Origin: Hibiscus mutabilis
Lineage: Eukaryota; Streptophyta; Magnoliopsida; Malvales; Malvaceae
DNA length: 64,000 nt
Reading direction: 5' to 3'
Assembly: GCA_019671005.1 (NCBI GenBank)
Contig: CM033725.1
Coordinates: 35,052,678-35,116,677 of the forward strand
In this document: positions 20,625-32,947 of the stretch, piece after piece
Numbering within the stretch: position 1 is the stretch's first letter
How the letters are laid out: every line of letters begins with the position of its first letter
Translations under genes and position numbers: made by a program
Notes under the pieces: generated by a model
What the model was told of the DNA's origin: nothing
The model's database searches: none
The model's input: only the letters and a program-made list of their open reading frames with translations

Positions 20625-23034
20625 TGTAATCACTCATTTTTATCCGGTGTATAAGTATTGTGTTAATCTACTTTAGTTTATTAGTTAATATATTATCATT
20701 GCATGTACACGTATTATATTATATGTTTATTACTATACGTGTGATTAATGTGTACGTAAACCATGTGTGTATGAGTATATATGCATATATGTTGGTATAT
20801 TATGTTAATGTGTTACATATATTAACGTTTGCATGAATATATTAATTAATATGCGTGTATGTGTGCATACGTGTGGGTGTTTGCATGTGTATATTAATTT
20901 GTATGTGCATGTATTATATGTGTATGTATGCGTATAGTATTATTATTACTACTATTATTATTACTATTATTATTCATACTATTGGGCAGAAATTAAAATA
21001 AGATAAAAAACTATATTAAAGTCCAAATTAGATATCCAGTCCTTAATTACAAGACCCAAAATTAAGTACACATGGCCCATTCGGCCAAGCCGGCCCACAC
21101 CCTAAGAAACCCTAACCCATATCAAATATTGAAATCCTAAGCTCCATTTATCATAAGCAGCTGAACGGGAACCGTTGGATCAGATCTAGATCCAACGGCC
21201 ACGGTTGAAGCATAAAGACCCCTCATCTGCCGCGTGAAGCCCACGCGCGGGCTGTTGGATTATCCCCTCGCGCGTGTGAGACGCGTACAAAGCCAACCAT
21301 CTTCTTCAGGCCACGTGGCGCGATCCCGAGCCGCTACACCATCCTCGAGGCCTCATCTCAGCCGTCTGATCATCATGCGGTCCTAACCGTTGGATCAGAT
21401 CTGATCCAACGGATAGGAACGGTTCTGGCAGTAATAATCGTTTCATCTCTCGAGACGCCAGTCTGCGTAGCCAAACGGTCATCTCCATCATGCCGCTCCC
21501 CATGCCGGCCGTACCAACCACCAAGCATGGCCGGGCATGCCAAAGACACAAAAAAGGGAAAAGCGTCAGAACAAAATCAGATCCAAAAAATATATTTTAT
21601 GTACTAGTTTTTACCAAACAAGATAGAGCAGACAGGATATATGTAAACCAACAAAAGTGTAAGATCAGAGGTTTTTGGAACAAAAAAAATAAAAAAAAGA
21701 AGCACCAAGTTTCAGTGGTATTCTCTCTTTCTTTTTCTTTCTTTATTGCGTGCATGCACAGTAAAAATAAGAAACAAAAGGGAGAGGAGTGCATAGATTC
21801 GTTACCTTCTTCGTCAGGGGGTCTCCCCTCGTCAGTGACAAGCCGCCTCAGTTTCCAAAACTGAACATGGTGAACTGAAAAGAGAGAGAGGTCCCTTTTG
21901 GTTTCGTTTCTGTTAAACAAAAACATTTTTTACTTCGTATTTGCTCAGATCTAGGCAAAAGGGGGAGTCTTTATGTAAATCTAAGTTTAGATTTGGGTTC
22001 GGGTTGAAGCGAGGTTTGTTTTGGGTGTCTTTTTTGGTTCGTCGGTGCCGACTAGCGGCGGAGAGGACGGCGGATGGTCGCCGGTTTCTGGGTTTATCGA
22101 AGGTTTAGGGTGGTCATATTGAGAGAAAAATGGGGGTTGGGGGTGTTATAAAGAATGGCCTTGAAGAAAAATGAGGAAAAGCTTGATTTCGGGCCAGAAA
22201 ATGGTGTTTTATAGGTGTTTTATTTTTTGAAATGGTGAAATTCAGTAATAAATCCCCCCGCGTTTTCGTTATTTTCATTTGTCTTGCCGCATGGGATATT
22301 TACAACCCTGGTCCTCCTTATATTTTAAGATCTTGCAATCCAACCCCTGGATTAAACTGAATCAGTTTTTTAAATGGTGAAATTACCTCACCAGTCCCAC
22401 AGCATTTTTGAAATTTTCACTCCGAGCTTGCCCCTTGGTCCAATTACATGTTTAGTCCTTTTAAGTTTCGTTTGATTTGTAGTTTCGTCCCTAAATCGTA
22501 TTTTATTACCTTTTAATTTCTGTTTCCTGTTTTCGTTATTTTTCATTTCAGTCCTTTTTTCGTATCTAAATATTCATGTTTATTTATTATGATTTTATAT
22601 GTTGATGTGGCCCTTTTTGTGTTCTCATGTGTTTCTTTTATATATTTCGTATTCTCATGTTTATATATATGTGTTTAGTTTATGATGATTATGTGTTTTT
22701 ATATGTATGTTCGCTCGTTCGTATCATACATGTTAGACTCGTGTTTTTAGTTGGCTCGTATACAACATGTTTCTGTATTTTAGCATGTATTGTATGTTCC
22801 CTTTGCTTTTAGGTTATGCGTTAGTGTGTTTTCTTTTGTCATGTATAATACCGTGTTTCTATTTTATGTATGCAAATTATGTCGTATGTTATGTGCTAGG
22901 TATTAGTTTCTTTGCTAATACGTCGTTTTGATTTGTTAAATTAATATCATAGCATATTCATGTCATGCATATGTTACATTGCAGGTATTCTTGAATCATG
23001 GGTTCTTTATTTACTACGCGTTTTTATTCATGCT

Positions 23035-23125
<91 letters not shown>

Positions 23126-23687
23126 GATCTGCCATATCCATATTTTTATCATATTTGTTTAATTTTATGATATCCATGTTTTTATTATTTATTTTATCCT
23201 TTACCATATGAATGTAAATGTATATTTCGAATTATTTCTTTAAGATTGCATGTCGAGATATATAAATTGTCAATGCGGTGCCCTTTTATCCGAGCGTAAA
23301 CGGGGCCAGTATCAGGCGTAATGATAGTGGTTAGGCGTTTACTCTCAGATAACGGGGCCTTTAAAATTTACTCGCACTTACAACCAAATTTTAATTTAAT
23401 CGTCACTTTAATCCGGAAAATCTAACATTAATAAAGCGGTAATTATTAAAGTACCAATTTTGGGCAGTGTGGGGGTGCTAATCCTTCCCCATCCGTAACC
23501 GACTCCCGAACCCAACAGTTTTTGAATCTCTGGTTTTATGGTGTCCGGTCTACCTAAGTGGTCGATGGCGACTCCAATTTTCTAAATAAAACACATTTTT
23601 AAACCCCGCAGAATAAATATTTTAATACCCGAAAAACCACAAACACTTCGAAAATCAGTTTTTTTAGCGAAAGGGGACATCGCTACA
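20625..23687 (+). repeat. E1 3' LTR
   Basis: Counterpart of 5496-8506 with the same termini. It differs by scattered substitutions, a few 1-9-bp indels and the longer (ATT)n run at 23038-23124. It ends at CGCTACA before the duplicated ATCTC of the Copia target. It would supply the polyadenylation signal of the element, which I could not place. Confidence 0.92.
23038..23124 (+). repeat. (ATT)29 microsatellite in the 3' LTR
   Basis: An uninterrupted ATT/TAT run of about 87 bp. Leucine-rich or tyrosine-rich ORFs across it are artefacts of the repeat. Confidence 0.97.
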
Positions 23688-24480
23688 ATCTCAAATTCAC
23701 CTTGCATTAACTTAGCAACATCTTGGCAAAGCAATTCATTAGTAGAACCAAATATAATATCATCAACATAAATTTGAACTGCTAAGATATCTTTGTTTTT
23801 CTTTTAATAAAAAGTGTAGTATCCACATTTTCTTTGTCAAAACTTTTTTCAATTAAAACATTTGACAACCTTTCATACCAAGCTCTACTAGCTTGTTTCA
23901 AACCATATAAAGCTTTTGAAAGTTTAAAAACATGATTTGGGTATTTTGGATCTTCAAAATCGGGTGGTCATTCTACATACACTTCTTCATTTATAAAACT
24001 ATTTAGAAAAGCATTTTTTACATCCATTTGAAAAAAGCTTGAATTCATGATAACATGCAAATACAAGAAACATCCTAATAGGTTCCATTCTAGCTATGGG
24101 TGCATAGGTTTCATCAATATTGATTCCTTCTTCTTGAGTGTAACCTTGAGCAGTAAGTTTAGCCTTATTCCTCACAATGTTACCACTCTCATCTAGTTTG
24201 TTTGTAAAAACCCATTTAGTTCTTATGGTAGATTTATTATTTGGCCTATCAACTAAAGTCCATACATTACTTCTCTCAAATTGATTTAACTCTTCTTACA
24301 TAGTCAATATCCAATAATCATCACTTAATGCTTCTTTGATATTTTTAGGCTCTATGCATGAGATAAATGCAACAAAATTACATGCATTTCTAAGAGAAGA
24401 TCTAGTCGTTACCCCTTTGGATGGATCACCCAAAATTTCACCACCTTTGACATAGTTAAATTCTCTTGGGTAGGTGACCT
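23688..24480 (-). pseudogene. Copia reverse transcriptase (host element of E1)
   Basis: Minus-strand translation shows DVKNAFLNSFINEEVYVE, KLSKALYGLKQASRAWYERL and the catalytic QIYVDDIIFGSTNE near 23740-23785, with the usual Copia YVDD. In-frame stops occur (for example after VYVE). E1 is inserted just after GEFE; the frame resumes at 5495 and then at 1476. Domain order IN before RT identifies Ty1/Copia. Sequence style suggests the Tork/SIRE side of the superfamily, with modest certainty. Confidence 0.9.
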
Positions 24481-25990
24481 CATTTTTCCTCTAGAGACAT
24501 GTCCTTCAAGGCTTCTAGAGGTGGATCTTGTGCTTCTTCTTTATTTGGAACTTCATCTACCTTTAATGATAGTTCTCCACCATCATTGACAATAAAAATT
24601 CCTACATCATCATCATCACAAGAATTCTTCCTCGGAATGAGGTTATCATCGAAAACCACAAGTATAGACTCTACTACTACTAAAGTTCTCTTGTTAAATA
24701 CTTGATAGGCTTTAGAGTTTAAAGAATAACCAAGAAAAATTGCTTCATCACTTTTAGAATCAAATTTGCCTAAATTGTCTTTTCCATTGTTTAAAACAAA
24801 ACATTTGCATCCAACAGGATGAAAATAGCTAATGTTAGATTTTTTGTTCTTAAGAAGCACATAAGGTGTTTTCTTCAAAACAGGTCTAATCATTACACGG
24901 TTGATAATAACAAGAAGTATTAGTAGCTTCCGCCCAAAAATACTTAGGCAAATTATTTTCACAAAACATGGTTTTAGCCATTTTTTTAAAGTTTGGTTTT
25001 TCCTCTCAACAACCCCATTTGTTGAGGTGTGCGAGGAGCGGAAAAATTATGGTTAATCCCATTAAAATTACAAAACTCCTCGAACCTAAATTTTGAAATT
25101 CAGTTCCATGATCACTCTAATGTGAGAAATTGAGTGACCAACATCATTTTGAGTTACTTTTGAAAAAGTGATTAATTTTTCTAAAGCCTCATCCTTGGTA
25201 CTTAAAAATAAAAGTCAATTATATATTAATTTTTCTAAAGCCTCATCCTTGGTACTTAAAAATAAAAGTCAATTATATCTAGAGTAGTCATCAACTAAGA
25301 CAAATGCATATGATTTTCCACCCAAACTCATTATTCTAATAGGGCCAAAACGATCTATGTGGATCAATTGTAAAACTCTACTTGTAGAAACATCATTAAT
25401 AGGTTTGAAAGAAACTCTTTTAAGTTTGCATTTTGCACAAGCATAACAAATTTTATCATGTGAAAACTTTATTTTTAGTAAACCTCTTACAAGATCATTT
25501 GAAATCAATTTTTCTAAAACACTCATGCTTGCATGCCTTAGTTTTCTATGACATAACCATGAATCATGTTCATCTTTAGCAACAAAACATGCATTTGAAA
25601 TATGAATGTCATCTAAATGCACCATGTAAACATTTCCTATGCGATGACCAATAAGCACAATTTTGTTAGTTTCAATGTTGATAATTTTGCAACCATTTAA
25701 ATCAAAAGGCACATTGAAACCTTTATCACAAAGTTGGTTTATGCTCAATAAATTATATTTTATATCATTGAGATATAAAACATTATCAATAAGGATAGAA
25801 GAGTGATTATCAATGGAACCAATTCTTTCAATCTGGCCTTTGGAGTTGACACCAAATGTCACTACTCATCCACTCTTTAGTTTTAGCTTCAAGAACCGAC
25901 TCTTGTCACTGATCATGTGTCTCGAGCATCCACTATCAAGGTACCATGAGTTTGCACATGTAGCTTTAACCTTGTAGCAATGGTCCATCT
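24480..25990 (-). pseudogene. Copia protease and integrase
   Basis: Reading leftward, protease comes first (WYLDSGCSRHMISDKSRF, near 25860-25950, active-site DSG), followed by a TGA. The pre-integrase zinc region (SWLCHRKLRHASMSVLEKL, then ICYACAKCKLKR) and the start of the integrase core (IHIDRFGP, FVLVDDYSRY) lie in 25862-25269. After a 54-bp duplication and frame breaks, the C-terminal part (FHPVGCKCFVLNNGKDNLGKFD, EAIFLGYSLNSKAYQVFN) runs 24962-24480. The core between 24963 and 25268 is frameshifted, so integrase is inactive. Confidence 0.88.
25171..25278 (-). repeat. Perfect 54-bp tandem duplication in Copia integrase
   Basis: Units 25171-25224 and 25225-25278 are identical by eye. 54 bp equals 18 codons (minus-strand coding for ...STKDEALEKLI...), so the duplication alone keeps frame. 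Identity of the copies suggests it is recent relative to the decay around it. Confidence 0.9.
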
Positions 25991-27615
25991 ACAAACAAAG
26001 AATTACGTCTTGATTTTTGGTACCCAAATCTTTTTGGGTCCATGAGTATTAGATCCCAAAATCTTGGTTCCCTTGAGAACCCAAGAAGCAATAGCACTAA
26101 CATCATTAGAAGTGATTAGTTCCTTAGGAACCCAAACACTCCTAATCCTTTTTCGATAAGGGAGCCTTTGGAAACTTTTTTGCTTGTAGCCACCAAAGTT
26201 CTTTTTCACATAGTTGGGTTTTGAAGACTGTCTTTTTTCAAAACTAGATTTCCCAACTTTGATTAAGGAGGCTTTGAGATCACCCACTTTCTTTTGGCGA
26301 TCATCATGAACTTTAGAGAGGAGGTTGTGTAAAAGTTGATTTTTCTTTTCAAAATCATTTTGTTTTGTTTATAAATTCAAAACCTTCTTCTCAAGTTCTG
26401 AGTTGGTTTTAGATAGAGAATTGTTTTGGTTTTTCAAAATAAAAATCGTTTTTTTTTGTTTTTCAAAATTAATTCCTTATATTTCTCTACCAACTCATCA
26501 TATACCTCTTGCAACTCATCGTAAGCTTTTTGAAGCTCATCAAAAGTAAAATCAAAGTTAGATGAGTTAGAGGTTGCCTTAGGATCATCTTCAAGTGCCA
26601 TGAGACAAAGGATGGCTACCTCTTGCTCCTTTTTATCGGATGATTCCTCATCACTCCAAGTAGCAACATGAGCCTTGACCTTCTTCTTCTCCTCGAAGCT
26701 CTTCTTTCTGAGTTGGGGACAATCAAGCTTGATGTGTCCCAACTTCTTGCACTTATAGCAAATAATTTGATCATTTTTCCTCTTTGTTCTTGTTCTTGAA
26801 ATCCCTTCTTTGATGGAACTTTCTTCCCTGGTTGGATTTCATGAATCGAGTGAACCTTTTGGCTAGCATGGCCAATTCTTCCTTTTCATCTTCACTCAAA
26901 TCGCTCCCCTCTTGCAAAGCTTTGAGAGCAATTCCCACTTTTTTCTCCACTTCTTTCTTCTCTTCTATCTTTTTTTCTTCTTCTCTTCTTTTCTTCATAA
27001 TCTCATGAGTAAGGAGATAACCTATGAGTGCATCGAGCTTCAAGGTCTTGAGATCCTTGGCTTCAATGATTGTGGTTCTCTTTCCATCTCATAATTCGAT
27101 AAGAGAATAGATGAGCTTTCGGAAAAGCTTGTATTATAGGATGACTTCTCCAAATCCTTTAAGTTTTTTTACCATGATAGAGAAACAATCGAATATATTG
27201 TTGATGCCCTCATCCGGTTCCATCTTGAAATTCTCGTAGCTTAAGTTAAGGAGTCCAATCTTGGTCTCCTTTACATCATTTGTGCCTTCATAGGTGGTAT
27301 TGAGCTTGTCTCATATCTCCTTTGCACTTATGCAAGAAGACATCTTTGAGAACTCATCCAGTCCAAACGCACAAAAAAGTATGTGCATTGATCTTCATCG
27401 GTCATCTCTAGCTTAGACTTGGGAATTAACCAGCCACCTTCTCTCTTCATGGGTATGCTTGGTCCATCTTCTACTACATCCCATAGAAGGTAGCTGTTGG
27501 ATTCGATGAAGAGCCTCATTCAATTCTTCCAATGGGGATAGTTATCCCCATTGAAATAAGGCAGTCTGGAGATAGATTGAGACTCGTATAGGTTGTTGCT
27601 GGAAGTGGAGGTCAT
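25991..27615 (-). pseudogene. gag: Copia gag, degraded
   Basis: The ATG at 27615 opens with MTSTSSNNLYESQSISRLPYF; FNGDNYPHWKN is followed by a stop. The N-terminal UBN2-like capsid region includes SNSYLLWDVVEDGP and spans 27615-27050 with several breaks. A lysine/glutamate-rich helix (27043-26771) precedes the zinc knuckle C-Y-K-C-K-K-L-G-H-I-K-L-D-C at 26719-26760 (CX2CX4HX4C). Acidic and coiled-coil stretches follow to 26434, then a basic segment (PNYVKKNFGGYKQKSFQ) near 26180. Stops and frameshifts are frequent, so this is a pseudogene. Confidence 0.87.
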
Positions 27616-27639
27616 GGCTTGACTTCTGGTTGATTGAAT

Positions 27640-28922
27640 CACCTTCGGATCGTCTCAAGAGGATGTTAATCCTTCAAATGAGCTAGACGGGTGAATTGGA
27701 AATTAAAAAGTTTGGAAGCAAATTGGAAATAAAAAGAATTGAGACACAAGAGATATAGTAGTTCAACCTTCTAACAAGGTTTACATCCACTACTTTAACT
27801 TCCTACTAAGGATTTTCCAAATTCACTATTGAATTTCTTCCCCTTTTCTAGGCTAAGGAGACAACCTTATACATAATCAAAGCTTTCTACCCAAACCTTT
27901 GATCAAGCACTCCTATTTACAAGAAATAGAATAGAAAACTAAAAATCCTCTCAAAAGTTGTGTGTTTGCCCAATTACAAGTTCACTCAAACCCAAAACTT
28001 GAATAAAATGAATACAAATGAGAACACTCAATTGGGTTACAAGATTTGACTCTAATAGGCTCAAGGATGGTAAGATTTGTGCTTGAATGCTTAAAACTTG
28101 TTCACATGTTTCAATAGTTGTTGAAGCTTTAGAGACTTGTTTATATACCCTCTCATTGATTTCTAACCATTTGGGTGGTTGAGATTATTAATATAGTCGT
28201 TGGGCTACATTTTTCCGCAATAAATTATGTTCACCAACCTCGGTATCGGTACACATGCTGCCATATCAGTACCTACCTAAAGGAGAAAGAGTCGTTGTAC
28301 AAATAGGTACCGATACACGTGAGGGCATATCAGTACGAAAAGTGTATTTTACAAAGGCGTACCAGTACGGTCCGTATAGTATCAGTACTGGTTTTGCTCA
28401 TTGGAATCTGAGAAATAAGTAAGTGGAAAAATGTATTGGTACGCCTAAGGGCGTATCAGTACAGTATAACCACTTTTCAAAATTTATGGTTTCACAATAT
28501 ACTGGCAAGGCAACAGTCAAAATTTTATTTCAAAAGATTTTTCAAATCTAACACCCAGTATCAGCATGCATAAAGTCGTACTGATACTCAAATGCAAAAT
28601 TGGTTCTCAGGTTGATTAGCATACCGATACGTCTACACGCATATCGATACCCTTTAGCCATCATATTTAAAAATGAAATTCCAGTAGCTAAGGCTCGTAT
28701 CGATACGGCCAAGGGTGTATCGATACGCCTGGACCAATTTGGCTAATGTGAGCACCAAAACACTTAGAAAATATTTGGGGTTTAAGTTTTTGACTTAGAA
28801 ATTATTTTAAGTTCGAATCATTGTCAATTTGTGAGAATTTTTGAGTACTTAAAAATTTATTCAATTTTACAAAATAGTCCTTGAAATTCCTTGTTATATC
28901 AAAATCAAATATAGGTTTTACA
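27640..28922 (-). repeat. Copia 5' LTR (probable)
   Basis: The noncoding block beyond the gag start, read on the minus strand, begins TGTAAAACCTATA at 28922 and extends to about 27640. It shares TAGTTCAACCTTCTAA-CAAGGTTTACAT-type sequence with a fragment at 58480-59154, so it is a dispersed LTR. I could not recognise an iMet primer site, and the inner border is approximate. The 28241-28728 part holds seven pairs of GTATCGATAC-like palindromes. Confidence 0.6.
28241..28728. repeat. Seven paired GTAYCGRTAC-like palindromes
   Basis: Pairs of near-palindromic decamers related to GTATCGATAC, 8-15 bp apart, recur at about 28241-28277, 28305-28337, 28357-28391, 28431-28463, 28556-28590, 28621-28651 and 28694-28728. 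The last pair is CGTATCGATACG...GTATCGATACG. Two further pairs lie in the related LTR piece at 59045-59140. Confidence 0.75.
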
Positions 28923-29861
28923 TTTTCCTTTCTTGGGTAGCCTATGAAAGGACAAATCCAGGAGGAGATAGAGGGTCAAGCGATTTCTATTTTGATATCA
29001 TCTTCAACCTTCGAGCTTTCTCTACCTTCCCATGGCGGCTTAAGCTTATTTCTGGAGATCCGAGGTGAAGTGAGGAAAAATTATTCGAGGAGAAGGGGAA
29101 TCAAGTGCTAATCGAGGAAAATATGTTGTTATCTTCTTAAACTCTTCTTCATTTAAATGTTTGTTGGAGTTTACTTTTGTATTTCGTACTTAATTGACGG
29201 TGGTTTAAACTTTTGAGCTTTGTGAACTTGTTGAAACTTGCTCTTCAGTTTATATATATATATTCATTAGCTTTTTCTGAAGCTTTAATTGTTGGATTTG
29301 ATTTATGTTTTTGCATGAGAGTATTAAACTAGTCACTAACATCGACAGATGTAGTGACAAGTCAGGTTAACAAGTGTTACAATGAAAGTTGAATGGATAC
29401 AACGGGAGTTGATCCACTCGTTCAAAGGGTTATAGTTCCGACTCATAACGAGAGTTGTAGCCAGTCTATGTCCCTGCGTCAGTAGTTAAAGATTAAATAG
29501 AAGATAGAACTCAAGCTCGCTTTCTATTTTCTAAAGGAGCCATCCAACTTCCTCTAAGTGTACTTGATCTTTCTGCCGAACTAAACCAAGGAGATCCAGG
29601 CTTTATTTTATATTTCTCTACTCTTTATATATTCAGTTATTGCTACAACAATTGATCATTTAAACCTTGTTTAATTCTTTTATTCCATTCACCATTGCAC
29701 TTACAATTTCCACTTTTATAGCAATGTTTGTGGCTAGATAATTCTTAAACTGAATACATCATCCTCGTAAGATCGATATTCAAACAGGATTTTATTGTTT
29801 CTATTCTTGCATCGACAGTGTTGCTTGCACTTTTAGTGTAACGTTTTCACATCGATCAGTG
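28923..29861 (+). other. Unassigned region, retroelement 5'-leader-like
   Basis: No credible ORF. The stretch 29780-29855 (GATCGATATTCAAACAGG ... TTGCTTGCACTTTTAG) resembles the late part of some retrotransposon LTRs or leaders, where a CGATACTC-type phrase precedes a GTGCACTTGC-type phrase. It runs directly into gypsy integrase sequence, suggesting a deletion-joined relic. A host 5' region is a weaker alternative. Confidence 0.35.
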
Positions 29862-31160
29862 AATTGTATATTGGTTGTTGTTGATAAATATACCAAGTAT
29901 GCTCATTTCTTTCCATTGGCTCATCCCTGTACTATTGTTGAGATAGCCAAACTCTAATTTAGACCAAGTGTATAAGCTACATGGACACCTAAGGTAGCTA
30001 TATGTGATCACGACATAACCTTTGCTAGTTAGTTATGGAAGGAGCTCATGAAACAGTTAAACACCTCAACCCATTTCAGCACTTCTTATCACCCAGAAAT
30101 AGATGGGCTATTAGATAGGTGGGATCAGTGACTAAAACAATATTTGAGATGTGTTTTCTAAAACCAACAAGTTGTGCTAAGTCATTGCCTCAAGTAGAAT
30201 GATGATAGAATTCTAATTATCACACAGCTCTGTGCATTACCCCATTTGAAGCGTATGGGTATAAGCCTCCTATGATGGATTGGTCTCAAGACACACTAGT
30301 AAATATTGTACAGGCGTTAATGGTGCACAGAAGAGATATACAATTTTTTTTGAAAGAACAGTAACAGAAGGCTTAGAATCGTATGAAACAATATGCTGAT
30401 AGAACAAGAACTGTAAGGGAATTTGAAGGAGATTTTGTGTACTTAAAATTGCAACCTTGTAGGAAATCCTCATTAGCTATTTGGAAAAAATCTCAAACTC
30501 ACTACTATATACTTTGGTCTCTACAAAATTAAAAAGTGAATTGGGTCAGTAGCCTATCACTTGAAACTATCAGAACATTTCAAATCCATCCAATCTTTCA
30601 CGTTAGTTTGCTTTAGAAGAAGATTGGTTCAAGAGTTGTTACCTCTCTCAATCCTCTAGAGTTCAGTGAAGATGGCCAGTTGAAAGTGTATCCGCCATTA
30701 TCCTCGATAAAAGAATAGTGAAGCGCAACGAAAAAGTAGTGACACAATTACTTCAATGGTCCAATCTGAAGAAAGAAAATGCTACTTGGGAAGACTATGC
30801 TACCCTCAAGTCTCAATTTTCCGATTACGATCCTTGGGAACAGGAATCGGTTAGAGAAGGAGCTATTATAATTGTGATGGATAAATTGGTGGAGAAATTA
30901 GGGTTTAACATTGATCGATTAGGGCTCGAAGAAAAGGGTAGAAGAAGATTAGTGCTCGAAGAAAGGATTGGAGAAATGAAGGAGTTGGAATTATTGAGCA
31001 TATTGGGTTGAAGAAAACAAAAGCACATCCCAACAGTGTTGAGTCCATTAAAGTATATACGCCAGGAGAGTGTTCAGTAGATGAGAGCCCAGTAACAAGT
31101 GCAAGCCAGAAGGAAACTGCTTGAAGGATACGTCCAACGGCTAAATGAGTTATCATTTAA
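29862..31160 (+). pseudogene. Chromovirus integrase end with chromodomain, decayed
   Basis: Plus-strand frames give integrase pieces (VVVDKYTKYAHFFPLAHPCTIVEIAKL, DHDITFAS, FSTSYHPEIDGL, ITQLCALPHL) with many stops and frameshifts. The final segment 30718-31011 is open and reads KRNEKVVTQLLQWSNLKKENATWEDYATLKSQF, a chromodomain of the type that directs chromoviruses to marked chromatin. Its W-x-TWEDY core is kept. A 3' tail follows with no recognisable LTR. Confidence 0.75.
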
Positions 31161-31429
31161 CAAGAGAGAAGTTGGTCAAAGGAATAGTACATAAATAATT
31201 AGTCACAGTAATGTAATCAGCTAATATAGGGAGCAAATGTAACCGATGAATCTTATCTTTGAAACGAAAATTCAGCTTATTATCTTCAACTTTTTCTCTA
31301 AATTTCTTCAATGTCCTTTTCTTCTTTGATTCATAACAGACTCAGAGAATGCGCAGATGGATGAACTGATGGACTTCAAATAATTAAACATGAAGGTTCG
31401 AGCATTCTAATTTATGAACTTCAAACAAA

Positions 31430-31570
31430 TGTTGGATGCATTGGTAAGGCACATTGCACTCTCAAGGAGAGGATGTGAGTTCGAACTTTAAAGACGACAT
31501 TGTTGGGAGGGGCAGCCTCGCACCCCGAACATAGACTGTAAGACGGACATGCATATAACAAAAAAAATCA
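31430..31570 (+). mobile_element. tRNA-derived SINE (probable)
   Basis: A pol III A-box-like TTGGTAAGGCACATTGC (from 31441) and a B box GTTCGAACT (31479-31487) lie at normal spacing. A non-tRNA body (GGAGGGGCAGCCTCGCACC) follows, with an A-rich end at 31558-31567. This is the layout of a plant SINE of about 140 bp. No clear target duplication was found. Confidence 0.6.
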
Positions 31571-32947
31571 TAATTTTTCCGTTTTAGAGTATTTAGTTTT
31601 CTCATATTGCTTCAATGTTTTGGTCATATCTTGAATTATAAAACTTTGTTTTGATCCCTTAATATGCCGGTTAGAAGGCAACTTCATGTTCGACATGTCA
31701 TCGCGAGAATTCAGGCCTAATCACACTCTAAAAGGTCCAAAATTGGCCTAAAAGTTAATGTGGTTCATGAGCAAAATATCGCAGAAATAGACACAATGGA
31801 ACCTGGAGGAATGACGCCCGAGTACAAAGTCTTGGACTGTTTTTTTTTTTTGTTCCTACTTTGGCCCCATTAAAGCTCGGTTGGTGTTTACGCTTCCAGA
31901 CGACTCTTAACCTAGATATCCTTGTAAAACCTATATAAATAGGTTGTTTATTTTATCGTACTTTCTTCTCTCAATGAGTTACTGGATTTTCTTTCCTAAT
32001 CAAAGAGAATACGACGGTATTTCTCGTTTTAATTTATTTTAATTAGATTCGTTTGTAGAAACAAGTTTTCCACTTGCAAAGCATGAAATATTTCATTTTT
32101 TAATTCATATAATAATTTTTAATTTCAGAATCTGAACTCATACAAAATTATTAGAGAGTGATTATGTCAGATCATGTCAAAATCCGAATGACGTCAGAAT
32201 CCGAACCCATACAAAATGGAATAACATGAAGATTCTTAATTACTCAGTTAATTAATAGATATTTAAATAGCGATATATTATTTTCAGTCCTAAATATAAT
32301 TTTTTACTTTCAACCATAGATATATTTAATGATACTCGCACATAAAAAATATACTCATATAATAATTTACATTTAATATACCTAAATATAATAATTTTTT
32401 TGACATAAAAAATTAATAATTATTTAATACATTAATCCACTTAGGGTTAAAAATTTATCAAGGGTCAAATCCAATATAGTGTCTCCTAGGTCAAATGAAC
32501 TATATTGAAAAAGAAAAATGATAGGTAGATATTTGGGTTAACGAGAAAATCATAGAAAAATGCGACCACTGATAATTTGGTTTATGGACGAAACAACGAC
32601 AACAAAGGATTTCCATTGATTTCCTGTAGAATTAAACATCGTGAATGAAACGTGATGTCTTGAGCGATAAAAATTAAGAGACAAAAAGGAAAGAAAGAAT
32701 GGTATATTAGGTGCTTTTGAAATGAAAATTAATGAGAAAAGAACAAGAAAGTGAAGATAGAAGGATAATAGGTGGGTCAAAGCCCAAAACTATATCCACA
32801 TTCATTGATATTTTCAATTGTTTATATAGCCCATTACACCAACTAGATCATAACGGTCCAATTACCTCAACAGCCCTAAACATTTTTTATCAAACAATAA
32901 GCCTAAACTAACCTTAACAACTTAACAATTTTAATAAATTTAATAGC
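31571..32947. other. Noncoding region with one LTR-like promoter
   Basis: No gene seen. CTATATAAATAGG at 31931-31943, followed by TTCTTCTCTCAATGAG, looks like a TATA box and start region of a decayed LTR. Near-direct repeats of a TCAGAATCYGAAYCCATAC phrase lie at about 32126 and 32190. The rest is AT-rich. Confidence 0.4.

Larger units (their letters stand above)
5496..23687 (+). mobile_element. E1: full-length Tat/Ogre-like Ty3/Gypsy retrotransposon (18.2 kb)
   Basis: Two LTRs (5496-8506 and 20625-23687) start TGTAATCACTC and end CGCTACA. The 5-bp target duplication is ATCTT on the left and ATCTC on the right, and the interrupted Copia frame shows ATCTC to be the original. Internal order is primer site, leader, ORF1, gag, protease, linker, probable intron, RT, RNase H, second RNase H, integrase, long 3' noncoding region, polypurine tract. 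An extra ORF before gag, a second RNase H and great length are hallmarks of Tat/Ogre elements. Every coding domain carries stops or frameshifts, so it is presently defective. Confidence 0.93.

Noticed and set aside
22960..23211. Leucine-rich ORF resembling a membrane protein
   Set aside because: It is a translation of the (ATT)n microsatellite in the E1 3' LTR, not a gene.
28923..29861. Host gene 5' region
   Set aside because: Contains ATG and splice-like sequences by chance, but no continuous coding frame, and it runs into decayed gypsy integrase.
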